This document shows positions 36,243-49,150 of a stretch of 64,000 nt of DNA, piece by piece; positions within the stretch are counted from its first letter, which is position 1; the number at the start of each line of letters is the position of its first letter. Made by a program: the position numbers and the translations under genes. The DNA is from Setaria digitata (lineage: Eukaryota > Nematoda > Chromadorea > Rhabditida > Setariidae): positions 124,001-188,000 of the forward strand of contig RCAB01000004.1 in NCBI GenBank assembly GCA_003640385.1, written 5' to 3'. Under the pieces are notes generated by a model. That model worked only from the letters and a program-made list of their open reading frames with translations. It had not been told where the DNA came from and did no database searches.

Positions 36243-38398
36243 CTTTTATGTGTGGGGAGATGGATCAGTCCTCGCCAAATACCTAATAGTGACTGCAGGA
36301 CGCAGCTAGCAGCAGCAGTTAAAATAGTAAAATAATGGAAGTTATTCAGTCTTGCACCGGAGAAGCGCTCTATTTAAATAAGTGTATCTGATGTAGTTGC
36401 AACATCTCCCATGATGTATTCATCCCTGTAAGCTCTCAAATTGAAGGAAATTAATTCACATTTACCTTTGACAATAGTTATGAAATTCACGAAATATTTC
36501 GTAACAGCTGGCATTCCAGTGCACGAAAAAAAGCAAGATTAAAAAATCTGATTGGAGAATTTAATTCTACTTAAAATCGGAAAACGAAAGATTGGTTTCA
36601 AAAAACAACAAAATTCTTTTCATCAGCTCATTATCATCTTGATTTTTTTTTCTATTAAAACAACAAACAAACAGAATCCTTTTTTTTGCTGGGAACAGTT
36701 GGTTAGAAAACAGGCCAGGAAGTCTGAGCAATATGATTTACTTTTGCAAATTTAAGAGAGGAAGTGTTAACATATCAACTCGTTTTGTGATGGAAAAAAG
36801 AAATCGGTAAGCAGAGCGTGACGACCACCATTACTTTTTATCCTGCATACTTTCTGACACTTATTAAACAATAATAGTATATTTCACCCTTCACATTATC
36901 CAAGCTCGACCACATCGAGTAAATTTGCAGCACTCTGATCTTAGATCAGTAATTCATTCATGTATGAGACTGCGGAGCAAATTGGAAATGGAACTAAGAT
37001 TTATTTAGGTTATTGCTGAAAAAAGTTGTTGTTCTGGTGTGGAGACATGTGATGAATTAGATTCGCATTTGGTCTTATTCGCCAAACAAATTAATGCAAA
37101 TTCAAGAAATATTAAGGATAAGAATTATTAGGTAGAAGATTTGCGCGGATTAAGATAAAAATTTTCCGAAACTTTAATCATTTTTCATATATTTCTTTTG
37201 GAAACCTTCTGCAGTGGAACCACTAGGAACTTCGTTTTCGACCGAAAGGGAGTAAAACGATGTTTTTTTAAATACGTGGTAAATAAAAATAGAGATGTTC
37301 CATAATGTTTCTGTAATATAAAATTGATGTCCTTGACTAATTGCAATTCAAATGAGAGTAAAAGCTTCCTAAATTCAGAATGAAAACTTCTAACATTTAA
37401 AACTAGAAACAACTGCAAGGACACGGACATTTGTAAATGAATGACATCGAATGATAAATATGTCAAAATCAAAAAATCGAAAAATAGAAATTCTAAAAAA
37501 ACAGCAATTCTTCAAACATTTTTCGCTTCCCTGTTCAAAAAGGATTTTTTATTTTCTTCAAGAATTGATTTTGAAATGTAAAAAGAAAACAACATTCTGC
37601 ATTTAATTAAAATATTAAGAATGTAGACGGCATATTAAAGATAAAGTTTTTTTCCTTTTTGTAACTTTTTTGAGATTAAAAATGAAAACATGAAGTAGGG
37701 AAAGATAGAATTTACTTATTGTAAGCTGAATATGCCCGATTTGTTTCGTATAAAATGAGACAGAAATCTGGAACGTATCATCGTCACTTGTAGCGGATTA
37801 CCAAAGCTACTGCTTTTTTTTATAAGCAACGAAGCAGAAGACGTATATCATTTATTACATAGCATTTATGACCTGTGATGCCGATAGTGAACGAAGAAAA
37901 CCTTAAGCGACCCCACGGAACATCTTGTAGTGAAGGACGAATATGATTAGATCCATAAAGTTCATATCGGCAATCACAAAAACCATTAATTTACGAGGTT
38001 ATTTTTGCATTGGTGGGAACATGAGAATATGTGACAAAAGCTTGTGCTTTCGTCACTTGCATCCTTGTTGTAATTTGCAAACAGTCAGGTTGAGACTACC
38101 TTGTGACACAGGCGGAGAAAACGTCCCGTACTTCGAATAAGGCTACTGAATGAAACAGTTTCTTCACCTTTTAAGTCCATCGAACTTGGCAAAATGCAAC
38201 TCACTACTGTTTTCCACATAGTTGAAATTAATGATCAATTTCACGATTTTCTTGACAGCCCATAGTTCGTTACGTTTAGTAACCTGAAATTATTGAAAAT
38301 GAGAAGTTAAAAACGAATTGATATTCTGAAATTGAATAGCTTGTTTTTATCGGCCTTTTAGACGACTGAAAAATCTCATGCATCGAACAATCACATAT

Positions 38399-38483
38399 AT
38401 AAAGAACTAAGATGAAAAGATTAAATATATATATACATATAATTTAATAAAATTCTGCTTAAGAAATAAATTTGATAAATTTC

Positions 38484-38519
<36 letters not shown>

Positions 38520-38718
38520 TATTTCTTTAATATATTAATATTAATATAATTTAATATATTAATATTATATATATATTATTTAATATATTAATATTAATTA
38601 TATATTAATATATTATTTTAATATATATATATTTTATATATTAATTATTTCTTTAATATATTAATATATCTTAAATCTTTAATATATTAATATATATATA
38701 TATATTAATTATATATTT

Positions 38719-38766
<48 letters not shown>

Positions 38767-38777
38767 AACTAGGACGA
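38399..38777. repeat. AT-rich satellite flanked by 17-bp direct repeat
   Basis: A block of (AT)n and TTAATATATTAATAT motifs fills about 38425-38762. It is bracketed by near-identical 17-mers (ATAAAGAACTAAGATGA at 38399-38415; ATAAAGAACTAGGACGA at 38761-38777; 15 of 17 match). The flanks could be a target-site duplication or part of a larger tandem unit. Confidence 0.85.
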
Positions 38778-40271
38778 GCCTACTTTCCTGTAATATCTAA
38801 TTGTCTAATTAACAATATCTGATTTAATCTTTCTTTAGTATACCTTATTTACGAAATACTTGACTGCTATAGTGTTACGCCCAAATTTTTGCATGATTCG
38901 CTGGTACCAATATTTTCTATAATTAGTTTTTTATAGAACATATTTCGCTTCTTCCTTGTAAGCTTTGAAATTCTGCTTAAGAAATTTATCAATTTAACAC
39001 TAAGCGAAGACAGTAAAATAATAACAGCAACAAAACAAACTACTAAATGGAAATGAGCGGAAATAATCTTATTACGCGCAACATTTTTAAGAGCAACAAA
39101 CAAAAAAATTTAAAAAAATAATAAAATACCGATTGTACCTTTAATAAATCCAATTGATTTTATAAGGGGGTAAAGAATAGTGCGTTGAAAAATTGAAACT
39201 AACGAATTAGCTTAGGAATGTATGCAATCCACGAATATTTATGCATCTGAAGAAGACAGTAAGTTTCTACCTTTCTATCAGCCTTTATCATTGCCTGACA
39301 AAAGAATACTCGATAACTTTGCCACCGCAGATGTCCGCCTTCCATATATTTTCGTTTTAATTCAAATCATAACGCACTCTTTACAAACACATGATTAGCA
39401 GCCTATTTCGCTTATAATCAGTGCAACACAATGCAGTGAGATAATATAAACCACTGAGGTTTCAAGATTGTTTGGATTTTCATCATATTCTAAAGAATTA
39501 GCCATTCAGCATTCTCACTGCAATACAGAATTTTTTTTATCAAGTCCAACTTACTAAAATAAATCAAAGTTAAGCATCAAATTTTATAAACAGCATGCAA
39601 AATGGAGAATAAAACTGAACTCGACGTGATCAGAACATATTTTACGTCTTTTCCAAAAATTCTCGAAATAATTCCGACGTCAATTTACTAATCGAAACAA
39701 ACTGTTTGATTGTAATGCGAAATTTATAAAATATTACTCCCGTGAAAAAAAAAAAACCTTTCCAGTGAAACATAAAATTAAAATTAATAATACATATACA
39801 AGAAGATATTTTCCGAACACTACCTACATCGAATACGAGATCATTCTGCCCGATGAGAATAGATTACTGAATCTTTTTAACACTTACAACAAACCCTGTA
39901 AATTAGGAAACATTGAAAACAATAGTTACAATACATTATGTAACTCGTGAAAATAGTAGACCTCTAATAACTTCGGACTATTACCACCTCTTATCTAATG
40001 CCATGCAAAACTCACGAATGTACACATTTTATTGCTATTAGAGTTTTGTTTTAAGCATTAGCTAGCTCTAGTAATTTAATCTCAACAAACTGATTTCATA
40101 TTTTCGAGTATCAGAAAAAATTTTTTTTTGTATACTGTTGACATGTTTTGATTAGGAAAAGATATGAAACCAGCAGCTTCAAGTACGACAAAAATGATCT
40201 TGGATTTACAAATATATTTTAGCAAACTTGAATAAATTCTTCCGCCACAACTGATGTTATCCAACATATGC

Positions 40272-40956
40272 TTACTGAGGTAATAAAAGGCATGAACGAA
40301 TAAACTTTTGAGCTAAATATGGTATAGGAGCGAGAGAATATGCCGGTCCTGAGAAGATTTCCAAGTCTGATGGGGTTTCGGTAGGAACATCGTCGTTTTC
40401 AACATTTTTCTTTCCAGCAATTAACAAATTTGAGAACGGAGTCTTTTTCGATGCTGTATTTTTTTTATGCATTTCATTTTGTGCTTCTTCCAACAATTCA
40501 GACCTGGCAACTACTCCATATCCCTGGAATTTTTTTTTTTCCTTGGAGTACAAGGAAAATGCCTACGGCATTATCAAATTATAGTAAAACTGAAGGTTTC
40601 TATATACTGCGTTTGATTTATTAAAAGCCACAAAAACTCCGACCTTAATGAATTAGATCAAGCTCAGTATTCTACAATTACGCGGCATCAGGAAGTGAGC
40701 ACTAATTTCATACACACGCCTTTTAAGGAAATAACACAAACTTTTTCATAAGCAGCAATCACTGTGAATGTCCGGTCTTCTCCAACAGCAATAACACTTT
40801 CTGGGATTGAGTTTAATTTCTTTTGGCATAGTAAAGTACCAGAAGTGCTATCAATCACAAAAATGGCTGTAAAAAATCCAGTATTCACATAGCAGCAAAT
40901 TTATATGACCAATTTTTACTTTATTGATTTTCATAGTTCCCGAATCAACGTTTTCT

Positions 40957-40988
<32 letters not shown>

Positions 40989-43900
40989 TAAGAGGAAAAT
41001 TATTTTTGGTAAGAGATACAAACCATTTTCCTTATATGCAACCGTAAATTCTGATGTTACAGCAAGTTTCAAATTCGGTTCGCAAACAATCCACATCGGT
41101 GTAAATGTACAGACATTGAAAGCATAAATGCAACTTTTCGACGAAATGATAAGTAAGCTAGCGTTGTTGAGAGGACCCCATTCTACCGCACCAAGTTTGC
41201 CGTTACCTTGATGAACATGGACTATACGTGGAATCTTCTTCTGCTCTACACACCACAATGCAACAACTCCATTAACTTTCCCAGTAATCTAAAAAAAAAT
41301 TACTGAATTCAATTTTAGATCAGGATTCAAACAGCAAGTTCTAAACATTAAAAAAGAAAGATAACGGACATCGTGGATTGCAGCAAAATGCAATTTTCGG
41401 ATTCTTGACATGTGCAAAATGGGAACACCCATCCAATGTATTTCATTTGACTTATACCATTTTTTTTCTTGTATCTTCTCCCATGTGCACAAAACTCCCT
41501 GAAATAATTTAAGCAAGTAATTATAAAGCATGCATTCTCATTTAAAAAAGATGCTATTCATGAGAGAATATATTCGTCAATTATATTATTAGTAATCTTT
41601 ATCTATTAGAAATTGATACAGAAAAAAGTTCATGAAACGACGAACCTTATTATCAGCAGTAATGAACATATCATATTCAAAACAAGCGCGAATAAAATTT
41701 ATAATCCCATTAGTATATAACTCGCGACATTCCAAAGCCAAAGAACCTAAGTCTTTATTTCGACGCCAAAACTGCAGTCGGTTCTACAATCTTTTTTCCT
41801 TTCTCGATTTAACTTCCAGAAAATACAAGACTTTAGTTTCCAGTTCAGACCAGTGGACTTTAATCCTTAACTTCTACTTTTTTTTTACAAAAATTGAACA
41901 TTAAGACCCGTAATTCCTGATCGCAAATAATATTTCAATGGGATGCAAAAAACTTACATTAGGTATACCAAAACCAACATTACAATCAGCTGTTACTACC
42001 ACTGTTTGCGATAATGCAACTCCACAAACGTCCGTGTAACCTTTTGTATCAGAAAATATATTTTCCCCTTCTACCGGATTCTCTCTTGATATATCAGCCT
42101 TTAAATGAAAAAATGAAACAGCATTGATTTTTTTTTAATCTACGTACACCATTGACCATATTTTGTAATGGATTCACTGAGTTTAAGGAATTCAAACAAA
42201 TGTCATGGTTCCTTTTGGGGAACGTAGTTCCTTATCTCCGTAATAATGAGCACATCGTAATCAAGCAAGCGCAAATAAGGCTTACAGCTCTTTCAACATA
42301 TGACTCCAAAGCAAAAGGAATAAATCATTTCAAACGTAACTATATTGCAAGTATTCCGAAAGTTCTGGAGTTTTAGGGACGTTAGTGAAATTGATACAAA
42401 TTTAAGGTACCAATTATAGAGCCACAAAAAAAAAACTATGTTAATTAACTGTGGAGAAAAAAGAAACTACCGAGTGCTGATTAGCAATGAATAATCAAAT
42501 ACTTAAAGGTTAATCCGATGAAAGTTAAAAACAGCAATTAAATACCGTCGCGACGGACGTCATGGTAGAGGGCTTAATCCACTGCACAATACCAGGACGA
42601 GCACTGTGTACCACATAACTGGTATAAGCAGGATCCTCAGTGAGTGGAAACAACGGCTTTTTTGGAGAACAGAGGATTGATTCCACAGAGGATAAAACAT
42701 TCAGTGTTGAATTCAGGATGAAATGTGCCGAATTGTCAGCTAATACAACAATTACAATGGAACCATCTTCAGAAAGGTTAAGTCTCCGAACTGGCGCTTG
42801 CAGTCTCGGTAACAACTGTGGCTTAGCTATTGATTTTGATTCCGAAAGTGCAAATTTCGCCAAAACACCTTCATCACCACCGGAGAACAACGTATTAGAT
42901 TCACTTAGAGCTAAACAAGGAGCCCATTTATGCCAGTGCACTGAGTGAGTGAATGTACTGATACCTTTCTGACTCACATTGTTCCTGTAAATTAAAATTT
43001 ATTACTGTAAAGTTTTGACATTGAACATGTCAGCTCCCCCAATTAGAAGCTGATGAAATATACCAAAGATGTTGAAAATAATAAAGAAAATTACGGTTTT
43101 TTTTTTTTTTAAATTAAGACATTTGCAAATAATTTTAAATTCCCTAGAAGTTATACTGCAGTTATATGCTATATAAAATTGCTATGGATGTCAAGAGATG
43201 GAACTAGCCTGGATTATATTTCTGAATTCTAAAGCTTTCAAGCAATAAATAAAACATGTATTTATCATTTCCAAGACATTTTCACAATTTACTTTTACTT
43301 ACGAAAATAAATCTATTTGAATTTCTATATTTTCATATGCATGTAACGAACCAAATAAAAACGCGGCCAAATGAAATTGCAGATGCCACTGTATCACCAA
43401 GTGCCGCAATACTCATAAATTCTAATAAGGATGAATCCATGAATTCAGCTCTACCGATATATTTGAATCTTTTAACTCCAATCTCGCCAAAAGTATAAAG
43501 ATAAATAAAGAGTTTCTCACAGCACACGAAATAAGTAGTCTGAAGCAGCAAAGCATATATTTAGTTTGAATTTTCACTAATTTTTTATATGAAGCAAGAA
43601 AAATATATAGAAATACTTTGTTAAACTTGAAATACTCTCCATTAATAAGTGGAAAGTATTTCAAGTGCTAATCACAGAAAAAGTCAAAGTGCACAAGCTC
43701 CTTACAGTAACAGCAAACTGTGAAGATCTAATGTTGTGAGGCCCAGTTCGCAGGATTTCCTGTTTCTGCAGCACTTTGCTTTCATTAATCTTCGTAACAA
43801 TCAATTCTCTGTCTTCATTTCTGGTTACAACCTAGAATAATCAAGGACTTCAGAAATAAATCTTCTCGTAGATAATTTTTAAAAATTTTCTAATAAAACT

Positions 43901-44657
43901 AACCAAAGTTGTTTCATTTGAGTGCCAAACGCTAACAGGCAGACAGTTCAATTCTCTACAACATAAAATAGTCCACGTATCGGTACTCCACAAGTATTCC
44001 GTACCATTAACTGTATAAGTTATTACCTAAAATACTTGTCGCAATGAAAATCGTTTACATTAAGGAGTTAAATGAACAAAACTAATACTCTATTGCAATA
44101 TGTAAACAAGTAAATTAATAATTCTCAATAGCATCACATTTGGATTACTTATACCAAATGGATTTGGTTAAATTCTCTTTTAATGTCTGCAATCAGAAAG
44201 CTTGAAAAACACGCGAACTTTCGTTAAATTCGAATTCGAAACCTACTTTATTAGAAAATGCGTAGTAGAGACTGACGACCTTTGCAGGGTGAGTGAGAAG
44301 CTGCTTACGACAACCACTTTCTACTTCCACAACAATTACATCGTTATTGGAAGCAATGAACGCCTGCCTAGAACGCAAGCTCCTTAAGGTATTGCTTTCA
44401 TGTTACCTTATAATTAACATTAAGCGGTTAATAAATCACATGGATAAAAAAAGAACAGATTAACCAGATTACAAGTAGTATATCAGTAAGAAAACTACAT
44501 CTTCCTTAAGAAATAAATAGAATTTCTTATCCGTTCAAGAAAAAAAGGATTACAAAACAAAATTTTCTGTCTACCTGTTATCAGAGCTGAATATTATAGA
44601 GGTTTCAGCGGTGTCGAATCCAATCTTTCTGGATTCCTCCCAACTATTCCAGTTCAT
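40272..44657 (-). CDS. wdr75: WDR75, WD-repeat rRNA-processing factor
   Basis: Nucleolar WD-repeat protein of the small-subunit processome (UTP17 in yeast), needed for pre-rRNA transcription and processing. Twelve exons join in phase: 44657-44575, 44367-44247, 44026-43904, 43831-43706, 43539-43352, 42984-42546, 42098-41958, 41783-41646, 41498-41370, 41288-41024, 40866-40742 and 40523-40272, giving 709 residues (human about 830). Alignable blocks include HSVHWHKWAPCLALSESN followed by LFSGGDEGVLAKF and LPRLQAPVRRLNLSEDGSIV, which match human HWHHDMVMDLAF...LLSGGRESVLVEW...LPRLGATIEHISVSPAG. Late blocks such as ITGKVNGVVALWCVEQKK fit the second propeller. The C-terminal acidic tail of the human protein is missing. 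The start codon lies 396 bases from that of a divergent gene, implying a shared promoter region. The acceptor of exon 8 (GATTGTAG) is weak but phase-consistent. Confidence 0.9.
40956..40980. repeat. homopolymer A tract in WDR75 intron
   Basis: A run of about 23 A on the plus strand (a poly-T tract for the minus-strand gene) within the intron between its tenth and eleventh exons. Its length may be unreliable. Confidence 0.8.
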
Positions 44658-45052
44658 TTAACCTGGAAGAAAAACAAGCTTACATCGTTCATATTACCGA
44701 AATACGCATACGGATCAGAGAAGACGAAGTCAAGAACAAATCCTGAACCACCGCTGCTCCAGACTCTTAGCAAGATCGTCACTATGGCCAACCGTCAAGT
44801 ACCGTTGATAGGATGGACGTGTACGGTGGTGGCATATTGACTCACGTGATCGTGGATGGGTGTTTTGACCTTGGACTTGAGACTTGACTGCTCTGGCCAA
44901 GATATTTCGAACAAAGCGATAGGAGACGTAACATCTCCTCTTAATACCCCTTTAGCGTCTTCTCCTTACTGTCTTTTATAGGAACTGCAGTACAAAGGCC
45001 GAGTTGAAGCGTATTTCAATTATACAGCTTGTCTGATGAAAAAGTTCAGCAG
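44658..45052. promoter_or_regulatory. divergent promoter region WDR75 / CPTP-like
   Basis: 395 bases separate the two start codons. The stretch 44680-44960 is visibly GC-richer than its surroundings. An acceptor-like TATACAG at 45021-45027 lies just before the plus-strand gene and could take the spliced leader. No TATA box or other named site can be fixed by eye. Confidence 0.45.
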
Positions 45053-46914
45053 ATGGAGGATGATATGGTGGAAGAAGTTATGGTGAGAAATAATGGCTTT
45101 GATATCGATCTAGTGACTGAGCTTTTTAAAAAGTCCCTGGTGGGTGATAATGACGTTAGCCTACTGCTGTACATTGATGCATATCGGCAGATCAACAGGT
45201 AATGACAATTCACTTTTTATTCTTCTTTGAAAATTTTCAACATGGCTTATTAGTTTTGTCCGTTCAAGTTGCTTAAACATTAAATAATGCAAGGAATTGT
45301 CTAGAATTAGTGGGATATTATGAATATGGGAATATCCGGAACCAAATTAATGCCAAGTAGAGAAGGTGGAAATTGCAAGCAATTGTAAAATCCGTCATTG
45401 CTGAGAATTTCAAAACCTTCCATATTGTTCTAATCGTGTCCAGAAACACTACATTATGTAAAACACAGAAGTGTTGTTTGCTGTGATTGCACAGTCATTT
45501 GAACTATCATGTTAAGAGCGTAGTAATTATCAGGTAGAATGCAGGTCGTCAGATAAAGACTTGTCTTTACAATTATTCAGCCGTTATGTCCGTAACCTTG
45601 AACCTTTACTCCTTTCTCTTTTTAATTCGGAGAATTACCGATAGTTAACAATCTCCACTTCTTCCTTAAAGCACATTCATTACATCTTATTGCTCCAACT
45701 TTCACATCTTAATCTTACGATCACCCTTCTCATTTAGATATTCATCCCTACTTCGATCTCTCAGTGCGTCAACGTTTTTATTTGGTAATGAAAAATGACA
45801 GACATACCATGAGCTGTAGGGATAAGATACTCGATTCGGAAGTTCCTTGTATTCTCAACAGTAAGTGGGGCACTGAACAGCTTAAGTGCCGTTCAATGTT
45901 CATGAGTAAGTAGTAAGGAATTCATTGTTCATAAACAAGTTATTGAAGTTCTAAGTTTAACGACAAAAACTTTCTTAACTTTTCATTCACAAAATCCAGC
46001 TCCGTTTCCATTTTGTTACAGATTATTCTCATTGCTGAGTAAAGGGTTTTCTTTTATTGAAAACGATTTGTTGGAGAAGGAAAAAATTCTGATGAATTTA
46101 CACACATCTGACCCGATTCATTATGACACTGTAAATAAAATGGTATCTTGGGAGTGCCGTTCGGGTGAACCATCTGAAAAGGTAATTATGTTGATTACAC
46201 ATAGACTAGAATCTCCTATAAAGTTTATGAAGGAAAACCCAACCTTTATGTCCAAACATGTAAGCTAAATTTTCTTTGGTGTTAAGGGTTCAAGAACATT
46301 GCTACGCCTACATAGGGCCCTGTTATTTATCATTGATTTTTCAAAGAATTTAAAGGATTCTGATGAAGGAGATCAGGTACTTTTTTTTCGATTTTTTCTT
46401 ATTGTATGCTGATTGTCTAATCATCAACAGATACGCTTTAAACCGTTCGGTGAGGAAATGTATAAATTGTTAAGTGTTGATGCTGATGTTCAAATTGGAA
46501 TATATGCTGTCTCTTTATTTAAAAGAAAATACGAACATACTTTAAAACATTATTCAGTTTAGTTCTTTTATCTAATCAGGTAGAAAACGGAGTACCTTGA
46601 CGGAGTCTAAAGATTCGTCGGAATTTATATATAAACATAAAGACCGAAAATTTCAGATTTCAACATTGTGCCAAGCAAGTTATAATGACACACTCTCAAG
46701 AGATCACAGCTGGATTATTAGGAAACTTGTTGGTGTGGCAATCCATCTACTTGTTTCGCGAGATTATATATTAAAAGCACTCATGAAAAAGAGGGGTCTA
46801 CGAAATGAACATGAAGTCAAGCAAGCAATTATTAGGTTCATTGATGCAGCAGAACAAGTCTTTAATCGTTTGCAAAAAATTTATGAGGGAAGAAGTATTT
46901 TGAATCTACCCTGA
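45053..46914 (+). CDS. cptp: glycolipid-transfer-fold protein, CPTP type
   Basis: Soluble lipid carrier of the GLTP fold that moves ceramide-1-phosphate between membranes in its human form. Model: 45053-45198, 46022-46259, 46356-46376, 46431-46449 and 46580-46914, giving 252 residues (human CPTP 214). Family blocks: LLLYIDAYRQINRLFSLLSK; GFSFIENDLLEKEKIL; MVSWECRSGEPSEK followed by LITHRLESPIKF (the HRxL helix); LCQASYNDTLSRDHSWIIRK with the lipid-binding His and Trp; and a C-terminus IYEGRSILNLP matching human LYAEHSLLDLP. The two small exons (21 and 19 nt) are the only way I found to keep the phase into the last exon, and they add a loop before the SYN block; they need transcript support. 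The headgroup lysine of human CPTP is an arginine here. Family is secure, exact ligand is inference. Confidence 0.88.
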
Positions 46915-47464
46915 AATGTTGAGATTCTAAAAACTGTCTTAGACAACTAATAGAATTAAGCAAATCCTGAAAGTCCTTTGTTCTGAAATTTCCAACTTTA
47001 TTCGTTATTTCTGTAAATGTCGTTCTTGTTTTTCCACATTGTTCTTTCTGAATTCTTATTCCAGTGTTCGTGTTTTTTGTTGAAAGCTTAGTTACTAATC
47101 TTATAATATTCACTACTAGACTGTTGAAATATGTAAGGGTTTTTAGTGCTTTAACTTTTTTAAATAACTTTTTTTTAAAAACAATTCAATCTTCACAAAT
47201 TTATTTGTTTCTGTTCCGGAAATCCTTGTATTCAGAATCAGAAACATTTTCATGAACAGTTGCTAAATCTCGCGCTTTTAATTTCTCCCCTAGTTTTCGG
47301 AAAAAAACATTCTTGATCTTTCTAGAATACATGGTCATATATTCTTTTCACATCTCAAAGAAATCGAATTCTCAGATTCCTTTTTTTTGCATGTCTTTTT
47401 TCTCCAGCATTACTGTCGAGCAGAAGACTCTTCGAAGTACTGTATTTTTCATCTTGTTTTAAAG
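46915..47464. other. gap between convergent 3' ends
   Basis: 550 bases between the stop of the CPTP-type gene (+) and the stop of TAMM41 (-). Several T-rich runs are present but no gene. Both 3' UTRs must end here and may overlap. Confidence 0.6.
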
Positions 47465-49150
47465 CTATAAATGTTTCAAAGACTTAAGCATTTTTGTAAT
47501 TTTTGCAAAAGCATATGCAACAGAACGCTTGATACCCGCAGAAAACACATTTTTTGCAGTTTGATGCACAGCAGATCTCCAGACAATATCTTCAATTGCT
47601 GCTGCAACAGGTTTTGGTCCATCCAGTTGTCGCGCCAGTGAAGCAGCAATCTCTTCTTGAACCAGAATATTTAAATTTGGGTCTCAGTTACATTAAAGCT
47701 TATGAGAAGGCATATGTTGCTTGTGTCTCTTGATTGCTTTGGTAACAGTGGGTGTTTTTAACTTTAGATTGACCGGTAAAGGCAAAAAAGTGATACCAAT
47801 ATCGCTTTGCACACCATTCTTGCTGTTGATTTTGAGCTGTAAATTCCAAAGCACATTCAGTGGTAAGTCCATTATTCGTTTGAAATAAACAACATTACGT
47901 CGGTCCTAAAAAACTTAGATGTACTACAACACAGCATATACTGCTGGAATACAATTTCTTTGTAATCCAGAGTCTACCATCTACACCTTTTCATTCATGA
48001 TTTGTGAAGATGTCAGTGATGGCTGCTGACTTTCTCATCATAATAATTCTGAAAAAAAACAAAATCATAGTTAATGGCTACCTGTTCGATGATGTGGCCT
48101 TGTATAGAAACATTATTGTCCGCTTTAAGCAATGGGAGATAAATTTGACTGAGCTGAGTTTTACTTCCTTCAGCAATTTTTTTGATTTTATTTTTGTCTT
48201 CACCAAATAACATTCGAAAATCACCTCGATATGAAAGCCATATTATTTCATCGTAAAATTGTGAAAGCGTAAATTTATCCGGCAAAAACAATAATGCTGC
48301 CTGAAAATTCTTGCAGTTTGAAGTCGAAGTGGGACCTCAAATTTTTTAATTAATAGTATCAAACACTACAAAAAAAAAAAAAGGAAGAAGCGAACGTGAA
48401 TTCCCTTACCTGTAAAGCACTTAAACGATTCTTTTCTATAGCAGAAGTAATTGTCGATGAAGGAGTGATAAGGTTTATGACATGCTTCTGTAGTCTACCA
48501 GCTAAATACATCCACCTCCATTCGATCAGGTCCAATAATAAATCATCAGTTTCAATTATGGAATACTTCATAAGTTGATTCTAAAAAGCAGTGAGTCTTT
48601 AAATGCGTGGAATCATGCTGCTTAATTCTGATTCTATGAGCTTTGGATTTCGGGAAGCTTCAAATATGCGGTAGCGTCACAGAAGACATATTCCCAATAA
48701 ACTGGAGGTTCGAGGAATCGTAAAATCTATAGGGAAGGAACACTGAATTGAAACTTTAGGCTTTTCAACTAATGCTAATCGGCTATATCAACTGGAGGCC
48801 TCAAGCCATACCTGATAAAAAACTCGAGTGTTGCAATAGACACGTGCCCCATAGTTTCTCTGTATCCTCGCGATTTCCTGATGACCCAGGAAACGTAATG
48901 AGGAGTAATGCGCAGGATTTAATTTCAAGTTCTGCTCATGGAATCGATTAGAATTTCGCGTTACGATTATGAAATCAATCATTTTATCGAGTGTATCCAC
49001 ACTATCCTGTGGCACAGCACCGGAACCATAGGCGCATGCATATTCAACAGTGTCTAGTGGTAAAATATCTACAAGACATCTCAGCTTTCTGTAGTTTGAT
49101 GAATTCTCAGGAAGTTTTGCCATTTTCCTGGCGGTCCTGCGATAGTTCAT
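47465..49150 (-). CDS. tamm41: TAMM41, mitochondrial CDP-diacylglycerol synthase
   Basis: Peripheral inner-membrane enzyme (Tam41 family) that makes CDP-diacylglycerol from phosphatidic acid and CTP for cardiolipin synthesis. Five exons: 49150-48812, 48580-48410, 48300-48082, 47905-47797 and 47655-47465, giving 342 residues, near the human 337. Signatures: VEYACAYGSGAVPQ with the nucleotidyltransferase Gly-Ser-Gly and KMIDFIIV; HYSSLRFLGHQEIARIQRNY; WMYLAGRLQKHV; EIIWLSYRGDFRMLFGEDKN; and a C-terminus NVFSAGIKRSVAYAFAKITK. The last junction (47797 to 47655, phase 1) is my best fit; another phase-1 donor lies a little upstream. The start ATG is the first in frame. It lies 1.1 kb downstream of the antizyme gene on the same strand. 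Confidence 0.93.

Larger units (their letters stand above)
34016..40271. other. gene-poor interval with satellites
   Basis: 6.3 kb without a gene I can prove. It holds two minisatellites (35.16-35.24 and 35.39-35.48 kb), an AT-rich satellite (38.4-38.8 kb) and a 104-codon minus-strand open frame at 36242-35928, listed separately. The rest is AT-rich and featureless by eye. Confidence 0.45.

Noticed and set aside
42640..42948. 102-codon plus-strand frame
   Set aside because: It is the antisense shadow of the largest WDR75 exon.
43627..43672. Short hairpin CTTGAAATACT with complement
   Set aside because: Arms of only about 11-12 bp in an intron; expected by chance in AT-rich DNA.
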